The translations under genes and the position numbers were made by a program. DNA of 64,000 nt from Saccharopolyspora gregorii. GTDB lineage: Bacteria > Actinomycetota > Actinomycetes > Mycobacteriales > Pseudonocardiaceae. Below, in pieces: positions 1-9,013 of this stretch. Each line of letters begins with the position of its first letter. Positions within the stretch are counted from its first letter, which is position 1. Below the pieces are notes generated by a model. It did no database searches, was not told where the DNA came from, and worked only from the letters and a program-made list of their open reading frames with translations. The stretch lies in contig NZ_CP059556.1 of the NCBI RefSeq assembly GCF_024734405.1, positions 5,208,001-5,272,000 on the forward strand. Direction: 5' to 3'.

Positions 1-648
1 CCTGTCGTGCGTCACGGCGAGGACGGCGCCGGGGTAGTTCGCGAGGAACTGCTCCAGCCACAGCACGCTCTCGGCGTCCAGGTGGTTCGTGGGTTCGTCC
101 AGCAGCAGCAGGTCGGGCTTGCTCAGCAGCAGCTTGCACAGCGCGACGCGGCGGCGCTCACCACCGGAGAGGTGGCTGACCTGGGCGTCCGGCGGCGGGC
201 AGCGCAGCGCGTCCATCGCCTGGTCGAGCTGGGAGTCGATCTCCCACGCGTCCGCGTGGTCGAGCTCCTCCTGGAGGCGCCCCATCTCCTCCATCAGCTC
301 GTCGGTGTAGTCGGTGGCGAGCTGCTCGGCGATGGCGTTGAAGCGGTGCAGCTTCTCGATGATCTCGCCGACGCCCTCTTCGACGTTGCCGAGGACGGTC
401 TTCTCCTCGTTGAGCGGCGGCTCCTGCTGCATGATGCCGACGGTGTAGCCGGGCGAGAGGAACGCTTCGCCGTTGTTCGGCTGCTCGAGTCCCGCCATGA
501 TCTTGAGCACGGTCGACTTGCCGGCGCCGTTCGGGCCAACGACGCCGATCTTGGCACCCGGGTAGAACTGGATGGTCGCATCATCGAGGATGACCTTGTC
601 CCCGTGTGCCTTCCGCACCTTCTTCATGGTGTAAATGAACTCGGCCAT
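1..648 (-). CDS. ettA: Energy-dependent translational throttle protein EttA (ABC-F), N-terminal part
   Basis: The gene starts at the ATG complementary to 646-648 and runs off the left edge, so only 216 residues are visible. They cover most of the first ABC domain: Walker A GPNGAGKS near residues 38-45, signature LSGGERRR, and Walker B followed by LLLLDEPTNHLD. The opening MAEFIYTMKKVRKAHGDK is characteristic of EttA. ABC-F proteins carry two ATPase domains and no membrane segments. EttA binds the ribosomal E site and, depending on the ATP/ADP ratio, gates the first elongation step. The second domain and the P-site interaction motif lie outside the window. The assignment is firm; the product is cytoplasmic. 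Confidence 0.95.
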   Translation of the reverse strand, partial: MAEFIYTMKKVRKAHGDKVILDDATIQFYPGAKIGVVGPNGAGKSTVLKIMAGLEQPNNGEAFLSPGYTVGIMQQEPPLNEEKTVLGNVEEGVGEIIEKLHRFNAIAEQLATDYTDELMEEMGRLQEELDHADAWEIDSQLDQAMDALRCPPPDAQVSHLSGGERRRVALCKLLLSKPDLLLLDEPTNHLDAESVLWLEQFLANYPGAVLAVTHDR

Positions 649-775
649 GCCCTGAATCGTAGTTGCGTCCCGTGTCGGCTCGTGCACCGCCGTCGATTGC
701 CGCGCCGGCAGCCGCGCACAGCCCGCACCGCACCTGCTCCACCGCTGGTCACCGACCTACCGGGTGGCGCGGAGA

Positions 776-1213
776 TCACCCGTCGCGGGCCGCCGCGACG
801 TCCGGCCGGCCGGTTCCGGGGCCGGTCGCGGCGGCGTCGCGTTCGGCGGCCGGGCGCTCGGCCGATCCGGGGAACCGGTTGCCCCGGGCCAGGTCCAGGC
901 CCACCGCCGCGGCCTCCACCTCCACCGACGTCCGCCGACCGGCGGCCGACTCGAACTCGCGGGTGTGCAGCCGCCCGGACACGACCAGCGGCGTGGCCTT
1001 GCCCACCACGCCGAGCACCCCGTCGGCGACCCGGCGCCAGCAGTTCACGGTCACGATCAGCCGGTCGCCATCGGTCCAGCGCTCGGCCTCCCGGTCGTAG
1101 CGGCGGGAGTTCCCCGCCAGGCGGAAGGACACCACCCGCTCTCCGCCGGGGGTGGTGCGGATCCTCGGTTCGGTGAGCACGGTCCCCACCACGGCCACGG
1201 TCGTCTCGAACAT
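776..1213 (-). CDS. ssb: Single-stranded DNA-binding protein
   Basis: 145 residues forming an OB fold: MFETTVAVVGTVLTEPRIRT, a central VVSFRLAGNSRRYD strand and the SSB core ...VTVNCWRRVADGVLGVVGKATPLVVSGRLHTREFE (quoted in parts). I chose the ATG complementary to 1211-1213 because an AGGAGGTGG Shine-Dalgarno precedes it; the frame is open a further 22 codons upstream but without such a site. The C-terminal tail is short and lacks the acidic DDDIPF-type tip of the housekeeping SSB. It is therefore probably a secondary SSB (SsbB-like), not the replication protein next to rpsF/rpsR. It binds ssDNA in the cytoplasm. Confidence 0.88.
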   Translation of the reverse strand: MFETTVAVVGTVLTEPRIRTTPGGERVVSFRLAGNSRRYDREAERWTDGDRLIVTVNCWRRVADGVLGVVGKATPLVVSGRLHTREFESAAGRRTSVEVEAAAVGLDLARGNRFPGSAERPAAERDAAATGPGTGRPDVAAARDG

Positions 1214-1369
1214 CTCGCCACCTCCTGGAACGCGGAGCCGTCCGTCGGCTCGGGTTCCAGGATGCGCGGCGTCGATCACCCACCGCTACCCCGGTTTCAC
1301 GATCTGTGCACAGATCGCGCCGCTGTGGACCGATTCATCGGAATCCGGTGGTTAACCCCTCATCGAGGG

Positions 1370-3409
1370 TCACCCGTCGGAGCGAGAGGTCGGGTTCTGC
1401 GCCCCCGAAGCCGACGCGTCCCCGGCGGAGAGCCGCCGCAGCATCTCGTTGTAGGCCGCCAGATCCGCGTCCCCGTCCACCGCGGCCTTGCGGTCCAGCC
1501 GCCGCGCTTCCCGGTAGTCCGCGCGCGACCACTGGATCAGCAACGCCAGCATCACCACCACCAGCGGCACCTCCCCCGACGCCCACGCGAGCCCGCCGCC
1601 CAGGTTCTGGTCCGCCAGCAGGTCCGACGCCCACGGCAGCGAAAGACCGCGGTAGAAGTCCGACCCGATCACGGTGTTCGACATCATCAACGTGATGCCG
1701 AAGAACGCGTGGAACGGCATCGAGGCGAACACCATCCCCAGCTTCGCCAGCGACGGCAGCGGCCGCGGGGCCGGGTCGATCCCGATCACCGGCCAGTAGA
1801 AGACGTACCCGGCGAGCAGGAAGTGCGCGTTCATCACCAGGTGCGCCCAGTGCTGCGGCAGCGCCGCGTCGAACAGGCCGGAGAAGTACAGCGCCCAGAA
1901 CGAGCCGGTGAACAACGCCAGCGCCACGAACGGATTCGTCAACCACCGCGTCAGCGGCGAGTGCAGGAACGCCAGCAGCCACTCCCGCGCCCCCGGCGGG
2001 CCGGCCTTCGCCGCGGGCCTGAGCACCCGCAACGCCAGCGACGTCGGCCCCGCCAGCACCAGCAGCACCGGCGCCAGCATCGACAGCACCATGTGCTGGC
2101 CCATGTGGACGCTGAACATCGCCGGCGCGTACCGGCCCACTCCGGACGAGGTGGCCACCAGGACGCTGGCGCAGCCGCACAGCCACGCGACCGTCCGCCC
2201 CACCGGCCACCGGTCGCCGCGGCGGTGCAGCACCCGCACCCCGTACAGGTACAGCCCGGCGAGCACCAGCGCCGCCGTGCCGAAGACCAGGTCGAAGCGG
2301 AAGTCGAACAGCAGCCGGAGGGCCGTCGGCGGCCCGTCCAGCGGGTAGCCGATCAGCAGCTCGGTGCGGTCCGGCACCGCCCCCAGCTCGGCCGGCGGCG
2401 GGGTGCGGCCGAGGGCGACGGCCACCCCGATCGTCGCGAACATGACGAGCACCTCGACCGCGCCGAGCCGCAGCAGCCCGCCGCCGCCCTCCGCCACGGT
2501 CCGCACCGCCCGCTCCCGCTGGAAGTGGCCGATGACGCCGAGCACCACCAGCAGCACCACCTTGACCAGCACCAGCGCCCCGTAGGTGGTGCTGAACAGC
2601 TGGTCCAGCGGCACCCGCGCGAAGGCGTTCACCACCCCGGAGGCGGCCATCACGATCCAGCAGACCAGCGCGATCCGCGAGAACCGGCGCGCCACCAGCC
2701 CCGCGTGCGCACCCCCGCGCGCCAGGTGCGCGAGGAGCGCGACCAGCCCGCCGACCCACAACGTGGCCGAGAACAGGTGGAACAGCAGGCTGTTCGTGGC
2801 GATGTCGTGCGCCCCGCCGCTCGCCGAGTGGCCGGTGGCGACCAGCGGGAACATGCCCAGCAGCGACACCGCGAACAGCACCACCGTCCAGCCCCAGGAC
2901 AGCACCACGCGGCAGCCGACGGCCAGCACCAGCGCGATCCCCGCGGTCAGCAGCCACGCCTTCGCCTCCTCCAAGGCGTCGACGAGGCCGAACAGCACCT
3001 GGGCGTCGAGGACGTCACCGATCGGCCGCCCGGTGGCGTCGGCGGCGGTGAACGGCACGAGCAACGCAGCCCCCACGCACCACAGCCCGGCGGCCCAGCC
3101 CGCGGCCCGCACCGCCGCGTAGCCGTCGGCGAGCAGCGGGCCGGACCGGCTCGCCGGGATGCCGAACGCGGCCAGCAGCAACGAGCCGATGCACACCACC
3201 GCGCCGGTCTCGGCGAGGACCCGCACCACGGGCAGGCCGTACTCGGTCACCGCGCCCGGGTCGGGCAGGCCGTACGCCGCGTACGCGTCGCTCGCCGACA
3301 ACGCGGTCAGCGCCGCCGCCACCACCGCGGCGAGGATCCCGGCCGTGACGACCAGGATTCCGACGGTGGTGGACCTGCTGCGTGCGCCGGGAACGGTCTC
3401 AGAAGCCAC
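1370..3409 (-). CDS. CopD/CtaG fusion: copper resistance D domain plus cytochrome c oxidase assembly domain
   Basis: 679-residue polytopic membrane protein. The N-terminal half (about residues 20-330) has the CopD pattern: hydrophobic helices, an HLFSATLWVGGLVALLAH stretch and later GHFQRERAVR. The C-terminal half (about 350-650) is a CtaG-type caa3-oxidase assembly domain: FSVHMGQHMVLSMLAPVLL, HLVMNAHFLLAGYVFYWP, and MPFHAFFGITLMM, with repeated membrane His and Met residues suited to copper. Such fusions are common in actinobacteria and are thought to move copper across the membrane for oxidase assembly or copper homeostasis. The ATG start is followed by a short basic segment and then the first helix. 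It stands alone; upstream is a short intergenic gap before a secreted-protein gene in the same direction. Confidence 0.9.
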   Translation of the reverse strand: MASETVPGARSRSTTVGILVVTAGILAAVVAAALTALSASDAYAAYGLPDPGAVTEYGLPVVRVLAETGAVVCIGSLLLAAFGIPASRSGPLLADGYAAVRAAGWAAGLWCVGAALLVPFTAADATGRPIGDVLDAQVLFGLVDALEEAKAWLLTAGIALVLAVGCRVVLSWGWTVVLFAVSLLGMFPLVATGHSASGGAHDIATNSLLFHLFSATLWVGGLVALLAHLARGGAHAGLVARRFSRIALVCWIVMAASGVVNAFARVPLDQLFSTTYGALVLVKVVLLVVLGVIGHFQRERAVRTVAEGGGGLLRLGAVEVLVMFATIGVAVALGRTPPPAELGAVPDRTELLIGYPLDGPPTALRLLFDFRFDLVFGTAALVLAGLYLYGVRVLHRRGDRWPVGRTVAWLCGCASVLVATSSGVGRYAPAMFSVHMGQHMVLSMLAPVLLVLAGPTSLALRVLRPAAKAGPPGAREWLLAFLHSPLTRWLTNPFVALALFTGSFWALYFSGLFDAALPQHWAHLVMNAHFLLAGYVFYWPVIGIDPAPRPLPSLAKLGMVFASMPFHAFFGITLMMSNTVIGSDFYRGLSLPWASDLLADQNLGGGLAWASGEVPLVVVMLALLIQWSRADYREARRLDRKAAVDGDADLAAYNEMLRRLSAGDASASGAQNPTSRSDG

Positions 3410-3599
3410 GGAACGAGCCTAACCGCCGGACCCTGACCTGCGGTTTCGGGTGCCCTCGCGCCTCGTCGCCAGGTCGCGGGCCCGGTTGGGCGGTGACCGG
3501 CCCCGATTCCGGCCACCGCCCGCCGCTCCCGCCCGAGGCGGGTCGCGGTGCGCCGACGTCGGTCCCGGCCCCCGTGCCGGGTCCCGCCGCCGATCGTCG

Positions 3600-3977
3600 T
3601 CAGAGCCCGGCGGGCCGCTGCGAGCCCGAGTTGCCCGCGTCGGGCAGCGAGATCCACCCGGTCTCACCGCTGTCGCAGCGCACGGTGATGGTGTTCGCGT
3701 CGCCCTCCGGTGCGGGCACCTGGTTGGGAACCCGCAGCGAACCGATCAGCACGCCGGCGTCGGCGGCGGGCCCGAGCCGGGCGACCGATCCGAACGACGA
3801 GGTGGCCGTGGCGCCGAGGCCCGGGCAGTCGGCGGTGACGGTGATCTCCTGGTTCGGCTTGACCAGCCCGTCCGCGATCACGTGCAGCTCGTCGCCACCG
3901 GCCGCGAGCGCGACCCCGGGCGCCCCGAGGAGCAGACCGGCTCCGGCGACCGCCAGGGTCAGGTTCCGCATGCGCAT
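3600..3977 (-). CDS. Small secreted protein of unknown function
   Basis: 125 residues starting at the ATG complementary to 3975-3977, preceded by GGAGAGGAAA. A signal peptide is evident: MRMRNLTLAVAGAGLLLGAPGVALA, with cleavage expected after ALA near residue 25. The mature part contains ITVTADCPGLGATATSSF and ANTITVRCDSGETGWISLP, that is, two cysteines likely to form a disulfide around a beta-rich domain. I do not recognise a family beyond actinobacterial secreted proteins with an Ig-like beta fold. No operon partner is obvious. Confidence 0.75.
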   Translation of the reverse strand: MRMRNLTLAVAGAGLLLGAPGVALAAGGDELHVIADGLVKPNQEITVTADCPGLGATATSSFGSVARLGPAADAGVLIGSLRVPNQVPAPEGDANTITVRCDSGETGWISLPDAGNSGSQRPAGL

Positions 3978-4216
3978 GGTGTTTCCTCTCCGTTCGCTTC
4001 CGGTGTTCCCACCGCTCGACGACGACGCTAGGGAGCGGACCTCACGGCAGCCCGGAGCTCGTGCAACGGTCACCCATCGGTCGAGGCTCAGTCGTGTTTC
4101 AGCAGTTCGTGGCCTCGTCGAGTGGATTTCGCGCGCCGCCTGTTACCCGGCCGCCGGGTCACCGCGACGATCCACGCCTACGTTCGGGTGCGTTCCGCGG
4201 GTGAAGGAGGACGAAG

Positions 4217-4819
4217 GTGCGAACGACGATCCGCGCGGCCGCGGTGCTGGCGGTGTCGGCCGGGTGCGCCGGATGCGGAAGTCCCGCGCTGCGGGTCGAG
4301 GGCCCGGCGCTCGCACCGCCGCAGCCCGCCACGACCGCCGAGGTGGCCCCGCCGACCGGCGCCGAACTGCGCAACATCCGCAACATCGACCTGCGCAGCA
4401 CGGTGCTCGCCGATCCGAAGGTGCCGGACGAGGTGAAGCGGATCCTGCGCGGCTGCTCGGTGTGCGGGCTGGAGGACCCGGTGTACGCGGACGTCACCAA
4501 GGACGGCGAGGCCGACGTGCTGGCCCCCGTGCACGACAGCGGCAGCGGCGGCACCAAGGCAACGCTGGTCTACAGCGTCCGCGACCAGCAGGTCTCGCTG
4601 GTGTTCGGCTACCTGGGCCCGGACGCCGGGCTCCGCGCCGAAGGGGGTGATCTGGTGCTGGACCGGGACCTCTACGCGCCGGACGACGCGCACTGCTGCC
4701 CGACCGCCACGGAACGGCTCCGGTTCAGCTGGGACGGACACCGGTTCGCGATGGCCGAGCGCACCGGCGGCGCGCCCGGCACCACGCCGTACGGCGGTTG
4801 GGGGACCATCATCCGATGA
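4217..4819 (+). CDS. Putative lipoprotein, CseA-like, first gene of a two-component operon
   Basis: 200 residues from a GTG start behind GAAGGAGGACGAAG. The N-terminus is a signal peptide with closely spaced cysteines (SAGCAGCGS), compatible with lipid attachment. A motif VYADVTKDGEADVLAPV resembles the calcium-binding-like repeat seen in actinobacterial FG-GAP/VCBS proteins. The stop overlaps the start of the next gene (ATGA), so translation is coupled to the response regulator. Lipoprotein/regulator/kinase order recalls cseA-cseB-cseC of Streptomyces, where the lipoprotein tempers a cell-envelope stress response. That parallel is an inference from order and size; no sigE gene is present here. 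Confidence 0.7.
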   Translation: MRTTIRAAAVLAVSAGCAGCGSPALRVEGPALAPPQPATTAEVAPPTGAELRNIRNIDLRSTVLADPKVPDEVKRILRGCSVCGLEDPVYADVTKDGEADVLAPVHDSGSGGTKATLVYSVRDQQVSLVFGYLGPDAGLRAEGGDLVLDRDLYAPDDAHCCPTATERLRFSWDGHRFAMAERTGGAPGTTPYGGWGTIIR

Positions 4820-5511
4820 GCTGGGACGTCCGAGGCACCACAGTGCTGCTCGTCGAGGACGACGAGGTGATCCGGGAGGCCACCGAGCTGGCGCTGCGTC
4901 GGTACGGGTTCGAGATCCGCACCGCGGGCGACGGGCTGGCCGGGCTGGCGGCGTTCCGCGAGCGGGAACCCGACGTCGTGCTGCTCGACGTGATGCTGCC
5001 CGAGCTGGACGGGATCAGCCTGTGCCGCGGCATCCGGGAGGAGTCCTCGGTGGCGATCCTGATGCTGACCGCGCGCAGCGACGCGGTCGACGTGGTGCAG
5101 GGCCTGGAGGCGGGCGCCGACGACTACGTGACCAAGCCGTTCGACACCATGGTCCTGGTCGCCAGGCTGCGCGCCGCGCTGCGGCGGCGGGAACCGGTAC
5201 GGCCCGCCGAGGACGCGTCCGCGGGCGACCGGCTCGCGTTCGGCGACCTGGAGCTCGACCGGGATTCGCTGGAGGTGCGCCGCGGCGGGCGGCTGCTGTC
5301 GCTGACGCCGACCGAACTGCGCCTGCTGCTGGAGTTCACCGGTGAGCCAGGCCGGGTGCTGTCCCGCGGACGGCTGCTGGAACAGGTGTGGGACTACCCG
5401 GCGAGCAGCGACACCCGGGTCGTCGACGTCCACGTGCAACGGCTGCGGATGAAGGTCGGCAAGGAGCGCATCGAGACGGTCCGCGGGTTCGGCTACAAGC
5501 TGGTGGGCTGA
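4816..5511 (+). CDS. OmpR/PhoB-family response regulator
   Basis: 231 residues. The receiver domain (residues 1-125) has the acidic pair in VLLVEDDEV, the phospho-acceptor Asp in VVLLDVMLPELDG (about residue 58), the conserved Thr in MLTARSD and the Lys in VTKPFD. The winged-helix output domain follows, with LTPTELRLLLEF and VDVHVQRLRMKVG. I chose the ATG at 4816, which overlaps the upstream stop, over a TTG six codons earlier. It is translationally coupled to the lipoprotein gene and followed one base later by the sensor kinase. The CseB/MtrA-like layout suggests an envelope-stress or wall regulator; the target genes are unknown. Confidence 0.93.
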   Translation: MSWDVRGTTVLLVEDDEVIREATELALRRYGFEIRTAGDGLAGLAAFREREPDVVLLDVMLPELDGISLCRGIREESSVAILMLTARSDAVDVVQGLEAGADDYVTKPFDTMVLVARLRAALRRREPVRPAEDASAGDRLAFGDLELDRDSLEVRRGGRLLSLTPTELRLLLEFTGEPGRVLSRGRLLEQVWDYPASSDTRVVDVHVQRLRMKVGKERIETVRGFGYKLVG

Positions 5512-5512
5512 C

Positions 5513-6715
5513 GTGCGCGTCGCGGTGAAGAACGCGCTGGCGATCGCCGGGGTCGCGGCGCTGGCGGGCGTGGCGTTCGCGCTGTGGACGCACTACCGCG
5601 CCGTGGACCTCAGCGAGGCGTTGAGCAGGCAGGAGACCGGCAGCAGGTTGCGGATCGCGGCGGAGTCGTACTACGCGCACCGCGACCTGCCCGAGTCCGC
5701 GAGCCTGGACGACGCGTCCGCCCCGGCACCGCTGGTGGCCGCGGTGCGGGCCGGTTCGCTCGCGACCTACGTGGACGCGGACGCCGCCGACCCGGCGGTG
5801 TGGGCGGGCACCGAGGTCGGCGGGCACGTGCTGACCGTCCACGACCCGTACACCGAGCAGGCCCGGCTGCTGGCGCAGCTCGACCAGGCGCTGGTGCTGG
5901 GTGTGGTGGCGCTGCTGCTGGTGTCCGGGGCGCTGGCGGTGTTCATCGGCCAGCGCCTGGCGCGGCGGATCGGCGCGGCGTCGGCGACGGCGCTGCGCAT
6001 CGCCGACGGCGAGCTGGCTGCCCGCGTCGGCAACACCATCGCCGGAGCCGGGCGCGACGAGGTGACCGCGCTCGGCGGGGCGGTGGACGCGATGGCAGCG
6101 GAGCTGCGGGCACGGCTGGAAGCGGAGCGCCGGGTCACCGCCGACATCGCGCACGAACTGCGCACCCCGGTGACCGGCCTGGTCACCGCCGCCGAACTGC
6201 TCCCGCCGGGGCGGCCGAGCGAACTGGTCCGCGACCGGGTGTCCCGGCTGCGCGGGTTGATCGAGGACGTGCTCGAAGTGGCCCGCCTCGAAACCGACGG
6301 GGAGCAGGGCGCCCGGGAACGCATCGGCGCGGACCTGCTCGCCGAGCGGGCCGTCGCCGCCGCCGAGAAACCGGTGCGGCTGGAGGTCGCCGAGCCCGCG
6401 GAGGTGGACACCGATCCACGGCGGGTGCAGCGGATCCTGGTGAACCTGCTCCGCAACGCCCACCGGCACGGGCGACCGCCGGTGGTGCTCTCGGTGCGCG
6501 GCGCCACCCTCACCGTCGCGGACCACGGCCCCGGCTTCCCCGCGGACCTGCTCGCCGACGGGCCGCGGCGGTTCCGCACCGGACGCGCCGAACGCGGCGG
6601 CGGGCACGGGCTCGGACTGACCATCGCGGTCGGGCAGGCGCGGGTGATCGGCGCGGAACTCCGCTTCGGCACCGCCGAATCCGGTGGGGCGCGGGCGGAT
6701 CTGGTCCTGGGGTGA
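5513..6715 (+). CDS. Sensor histidine kinase
   Basis: 400 residues, GTG start one base after the regulator stop. Two membrane helices (about residues 8-27 and 125-150) flank a roughly 100-residue extracellular sensor, followed by HAMP and a dimerisation/phospho-acceptor domain with DIAHELRTPVT (His near 213). The HATPase domain shows an N box (NLLRNAHRHG), DHGPGFP and GGGHGLGLTIA. It would phosphorylate the adjacent OmpR-type regulator. The short periplasmic domain plus the upstream lipoprotein suggests surface-signal sensing as in CseC. The gene ends 113 bases before a convergent SDR gene. Confidence 0.92.
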   Translation: MRVAVKNALAIAGVAALAGVAFALWTHYRAVDLSEALSRQETGSRLRIAAESYYAHRDLPESASLDDASAPAPLVAAVRAGSLATYVDADAADPAVWAGTEVGGHVLTVHDPYTEQARLLAQLDQALVLGVVALLLVSGALAVFIGQRLARRIGAASATALRIADGELAARVGNTIAGAGRDEVTALGGAVDAMAAELRARLEAERRVTADIAHELRTPVTGLVTAAELLPPGRPSELVRDRVSRLRGLIEDVLEVARLETDGEQGARERIGADLLAERAVAAAEKPVRLEVAEPAEVDTDPRRVQRILVNLLRNAHRHGRPPVVLSVRGATLTVADHGPGFPADLLADGPRRFRTGRAERGGGHGLGLTIAVGQARVIGAELRFGTAESGGARADLVLG

Positions 6716-6828
6716 GCCGCGCGGCCCGCTGCGCGCTCGGCGGCGGGTCACGCGTTCCGCCCGGCTCCGACCCCGGCGAGCGGCCGCGGCACCTCGCGGG
6801 GACGACCGGCCGCACGTGACCGCCCGGG

Positions 6829-7575
6829 TCAGAGGCGGGCCACCAGGTTCTCGAACAGCTCGTCGTAGGTGCCGTCGACGGCCGCGAACCGCTGCGGCTT
6901 CACCCGGTCCACGAGCACCTGCCGGATGTCCGGGTCGGCCTGGATCAGGCCGATCGCCTCGGACACGAACTCGCCCAACGGCATGGCCCCGGCGTGGTCG
7001 GTGCTCGGCCCCATCAGCGTGGTCCTGGTCAACGGCGGCGCCAGCTCGATCAGCTGCACCGGCGTGCCGCGCAGTTGTGCCCGCACGGCCTCGGTGAAGG
7101 CGTGCACGCCGGCCTTGGTCGCCGAGTAGGTCGGCGTCAGCGGCATCGGCACGTAGGCGAGGCCGGAGGTGACGGTGATGATCGACGCTTCGGGCCGGGT
7201 GCGCAGGTGCGGCAGGAACGCGGTGAACACGCGGATGGTGCCCAGCAGGTTGGTCGAGATCGTCCGCTCGGCGACTTCGAGCGCATCGGCCTCGAGGTGC
7301 CGCTCCGGGAGCATGATGCCGGAGCTGATCAGCACGGTGTCCAAGTCGGGGAACCGGTCGACGACCCGGTCGCGCAGCGCGGTGATGGACGCGGCGTCGG
7401 TGACGTCCACGACCTCTCCGGCGAAACCGTGTTCGGTGGCCAGCTCCTCGACCCGCTCCCGGTCGCGGCCGGTGATCACGACGGAGTTGCCGAGCGCGGT
7501 CAGCTGGTGCGCGAACTCCAGGCCGATGCCCGACGTGCCGCCGACGATCAGTGCGGTGCGTCCTGTGGTCTTCAT
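6829..7575 (-). CDS. SDR-family NAD(P)-dependent oxidoreductase
   Basis: 248 residues with the Rossmann glycine motif ALIVGGTSGIGLEFA, a middle VLISSGIM (NNAG-like position altered to SSG) and TVTSGLAYVPMPLTPTYSATKAGV, giving Ser, Tyr and Lys of the catalytic set. The start at the ATG complementary to 7573-7575 gives a complete N-terminus, but no Shine-Dalgarno precedes it (GAACGTAGGG). The start codon abuts a TetR gene fragment with no intergenic space, so the natural promoter and leader may have been deleted. The substrate is unknown. Divergent TetR/SDR pairs are common, and this one appears to be a damaged pair. Confidence 0.85.
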   Translation of the reverse strand: MKTTGRTALIVGGTSGIGLEFAHQLTALGNSVVITGRDRERVEELATEHGFAGEVVDVTDAASITALRDRVVDRFPDLDTVLISSGIMLPERHLEADALEVAERTISTNLLGTIRVFTAFLPHLRTRPEASIITVTSGLAYVPMPLTPTYSATKAGVHAFTEAVRAQLRGTPVQLIELAPPLTRTTLMGPSTDHAGAMPLGEFVSEAIGLIQADPDIRQVLVDRVKPQRFAAVDGTYDELFENLVARL

Positions 7576-7576
7576 C

Positions 7577-8167
7577 CCTACGTTCGGCGACAAGGACGAC
7601 CTGATGGACGCGGTCGCCGGGCACGCGCTCAGCACGTACCTCGCGGGCAAGACCGCGATGCGCCCCTCCGGCGACCCGGTCGAAGACCTCCGCAACGGGT
7701 GGCGGCTGCACATCGGCTTCGGCCTGGAGAACCCCGACGTCTACAGCGCTCTCTACGGTTCCCGCAGGCGCCACGCCCCCTCGGAGGCGGAGCAGCAGGC
7801 GGAACGGATCCTGACCGGCCTCCTCCACGCGATCGCCGAAGCGGGACGGCTAGCGGTCCCCGAACCGCAGGCGGTGCAGCTGATGCACGCGGCCGGGCGG
7901 GGCACCATCTTCACCCTGATCGGCAGCGACTCCGACCCGGCGGACGCCGACGCGCTCGCCGACCGCGCCTTCGAGATGGTCCGCGGCGTGATCACCGTTC
8001 CAGACCCCGCCGACCGGCCCTCGGCCGCGGACCCGGTGGCGCGCGCGGCCACCACCCTCCGCGCGGCCCTGCCCGACGTCGACCGCCTCACCGCACCGGA
8101 GAAGGCGCTGTTGGACGAGTGGCTCGACCGCGTCCAGGGAAGCGGCCCACCCTCGCCCGAACGCTGA
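7577..8167 (+). pseudogene. TetR-family regulator lacking its DNA-binding helix-turn-helix
   Basis: The open frame reads PTFGDKDDLMDAVAGHAL at its beginning, which is the sequence found immediately after the recognition helix in TetR regulators (typically a Y-x-x-FGSKDxLL motif). About 195 residues of ligand-binding domain follow, ending in EWLDRVQGSG. The roughly 45 N-terminal residues that form the helix-turn-helix are absent; upstream the frame runs antisense through the SDR gene and provides no plausible start. I infer a deletion that removed the HTH and the divergent promoter and fused the remnant to the SDR start codon. An internal ATG at 7604 could produce only a DNA-binding-deficient fragment. 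Confidence 0.75.
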
Positions 8168-8672
8168 TCCCACGCGCGGCGCGACACGACCGCAGCGCTT
8201 CCGAACCCGGCCGGATCCCTCGCGCGCGGAACCGAACGAGGAACCACCGCGCGCAGCGGCGCATCGCAGAACCGGAGCACGGCGCGACGTCCGATCCGGA
8301 GCAGCACGAGAAGATCGTCGTGGAGCACCACCGGACGACTCTCGGTGGCGTCCCGGAAAAGGCGATCGCCGACCACATCGGCCCCGGACCTCCAGGATCA
8401 CCCCGAAGCGTTCAGCGGCTTCCTGCACATGCGTGACGGCTGGACGTCGAGCGCGTCGGCGCCGAGGGGACGGGGCGGCCACGCATTCCCACCTGATCCG
8501 GAAACCCGGCCGCCCGGCGTGCTCCCACGGACCGGTTCCGGCCGGAGAAGGGGAAAGTCGCCGAGCACCGGGACGTCCGCACCGATTCCGCCAACGCGAA
8601 CGGCGTGTTCCGACCGGTCCGCCGGCCCGACTTCCTCGGCCCTGGGCGAGCAGCGCGAGGCGGGAGGGTAAA
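8168..8672. other. Intergenic stretch with no recognised gene
   Basis: About 500 bases between the TetR remnant and the tRNA-Arg terminator. Open frames here have no start signal, no recognisable motif and no consistent codon pattern. It may be decayed sequence linked to the neighbouring TetR truncation, but nothing positive supports that. Confidence 0.5.
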
Positions 8673-8706
8673 GTGGGGGATGATCTTGATCGAGATCGTC
8701 CCCCAC
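8670..8706 (-). terminator. Rho-independent terminator of tRNA-Arg
   Basis: Arms at 8673-8686 and 8693-8706 (GTGGGGGATGATCT against AGATCGTCCCCCAC) pair over 14 positions, with one G-T wobble and a six-base loop. On the minus strand the hairpin begins 20 bases after the tRNA 3' end and is followed by TTTACCC, a weak U run. Confidence 0.7.
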
Positions 8707-8726
8707 CGCTGTGACCAGCATCGGAG

Positions 8727-8800
8727 CGCCCCCGGCAGGACTCGAACCTGCGACCTAAGGATTAGAAGTCCTTTGCTCTGTCCAGCTGAGCTACGAGGGC
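8727..8800 (-). tRNA. tRNA-Arg (anticodon TCT)
   Basis: 74 bases with all four arms: acceptor GCCCTCG paired with CGGGGGC, D arm GCTC...GAGC, anticodon loop CTTCTAA (TCT, reads AGA), and a perfect T arm with GTTCGAGT. CCA is not encoded. No integrase or attachment-site duplicate is visible beside it. Confidence 0.95.
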
Positions 8801-9013
8801 CCGCACATCGCTCGCGTGAGCTGCAGCAAGCAGGGTAACCGGCCGCTCCGTCGACAGTGGTACCGACGCCAACGGCGTTGCAGACCCGGTATCGAACGGC
8901 AAGCTGATCGACAGCTCCACGCCGGGAATCGCGCCGGAAGATCACAGAGGAATCACCGCGCGCACGTCGGGGCCGCCGCGCGAATCCCGCGCGACGGCCC
9001 CGACGGCTCCCCC

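Noticed and set aside
764-3436. Plus-strand open frame of 890 codons
   Set aside because: Antisense to the SSB and CopD/CtaG genes; composition is His/Arg/Pro-rich with no motif.
8727-8800. tRNA-Arg as an integration site for a mobile element
   Set aside because: No integrase, no direct repeat of the tRNA 3' end nearby, and no foreign-looking segment.
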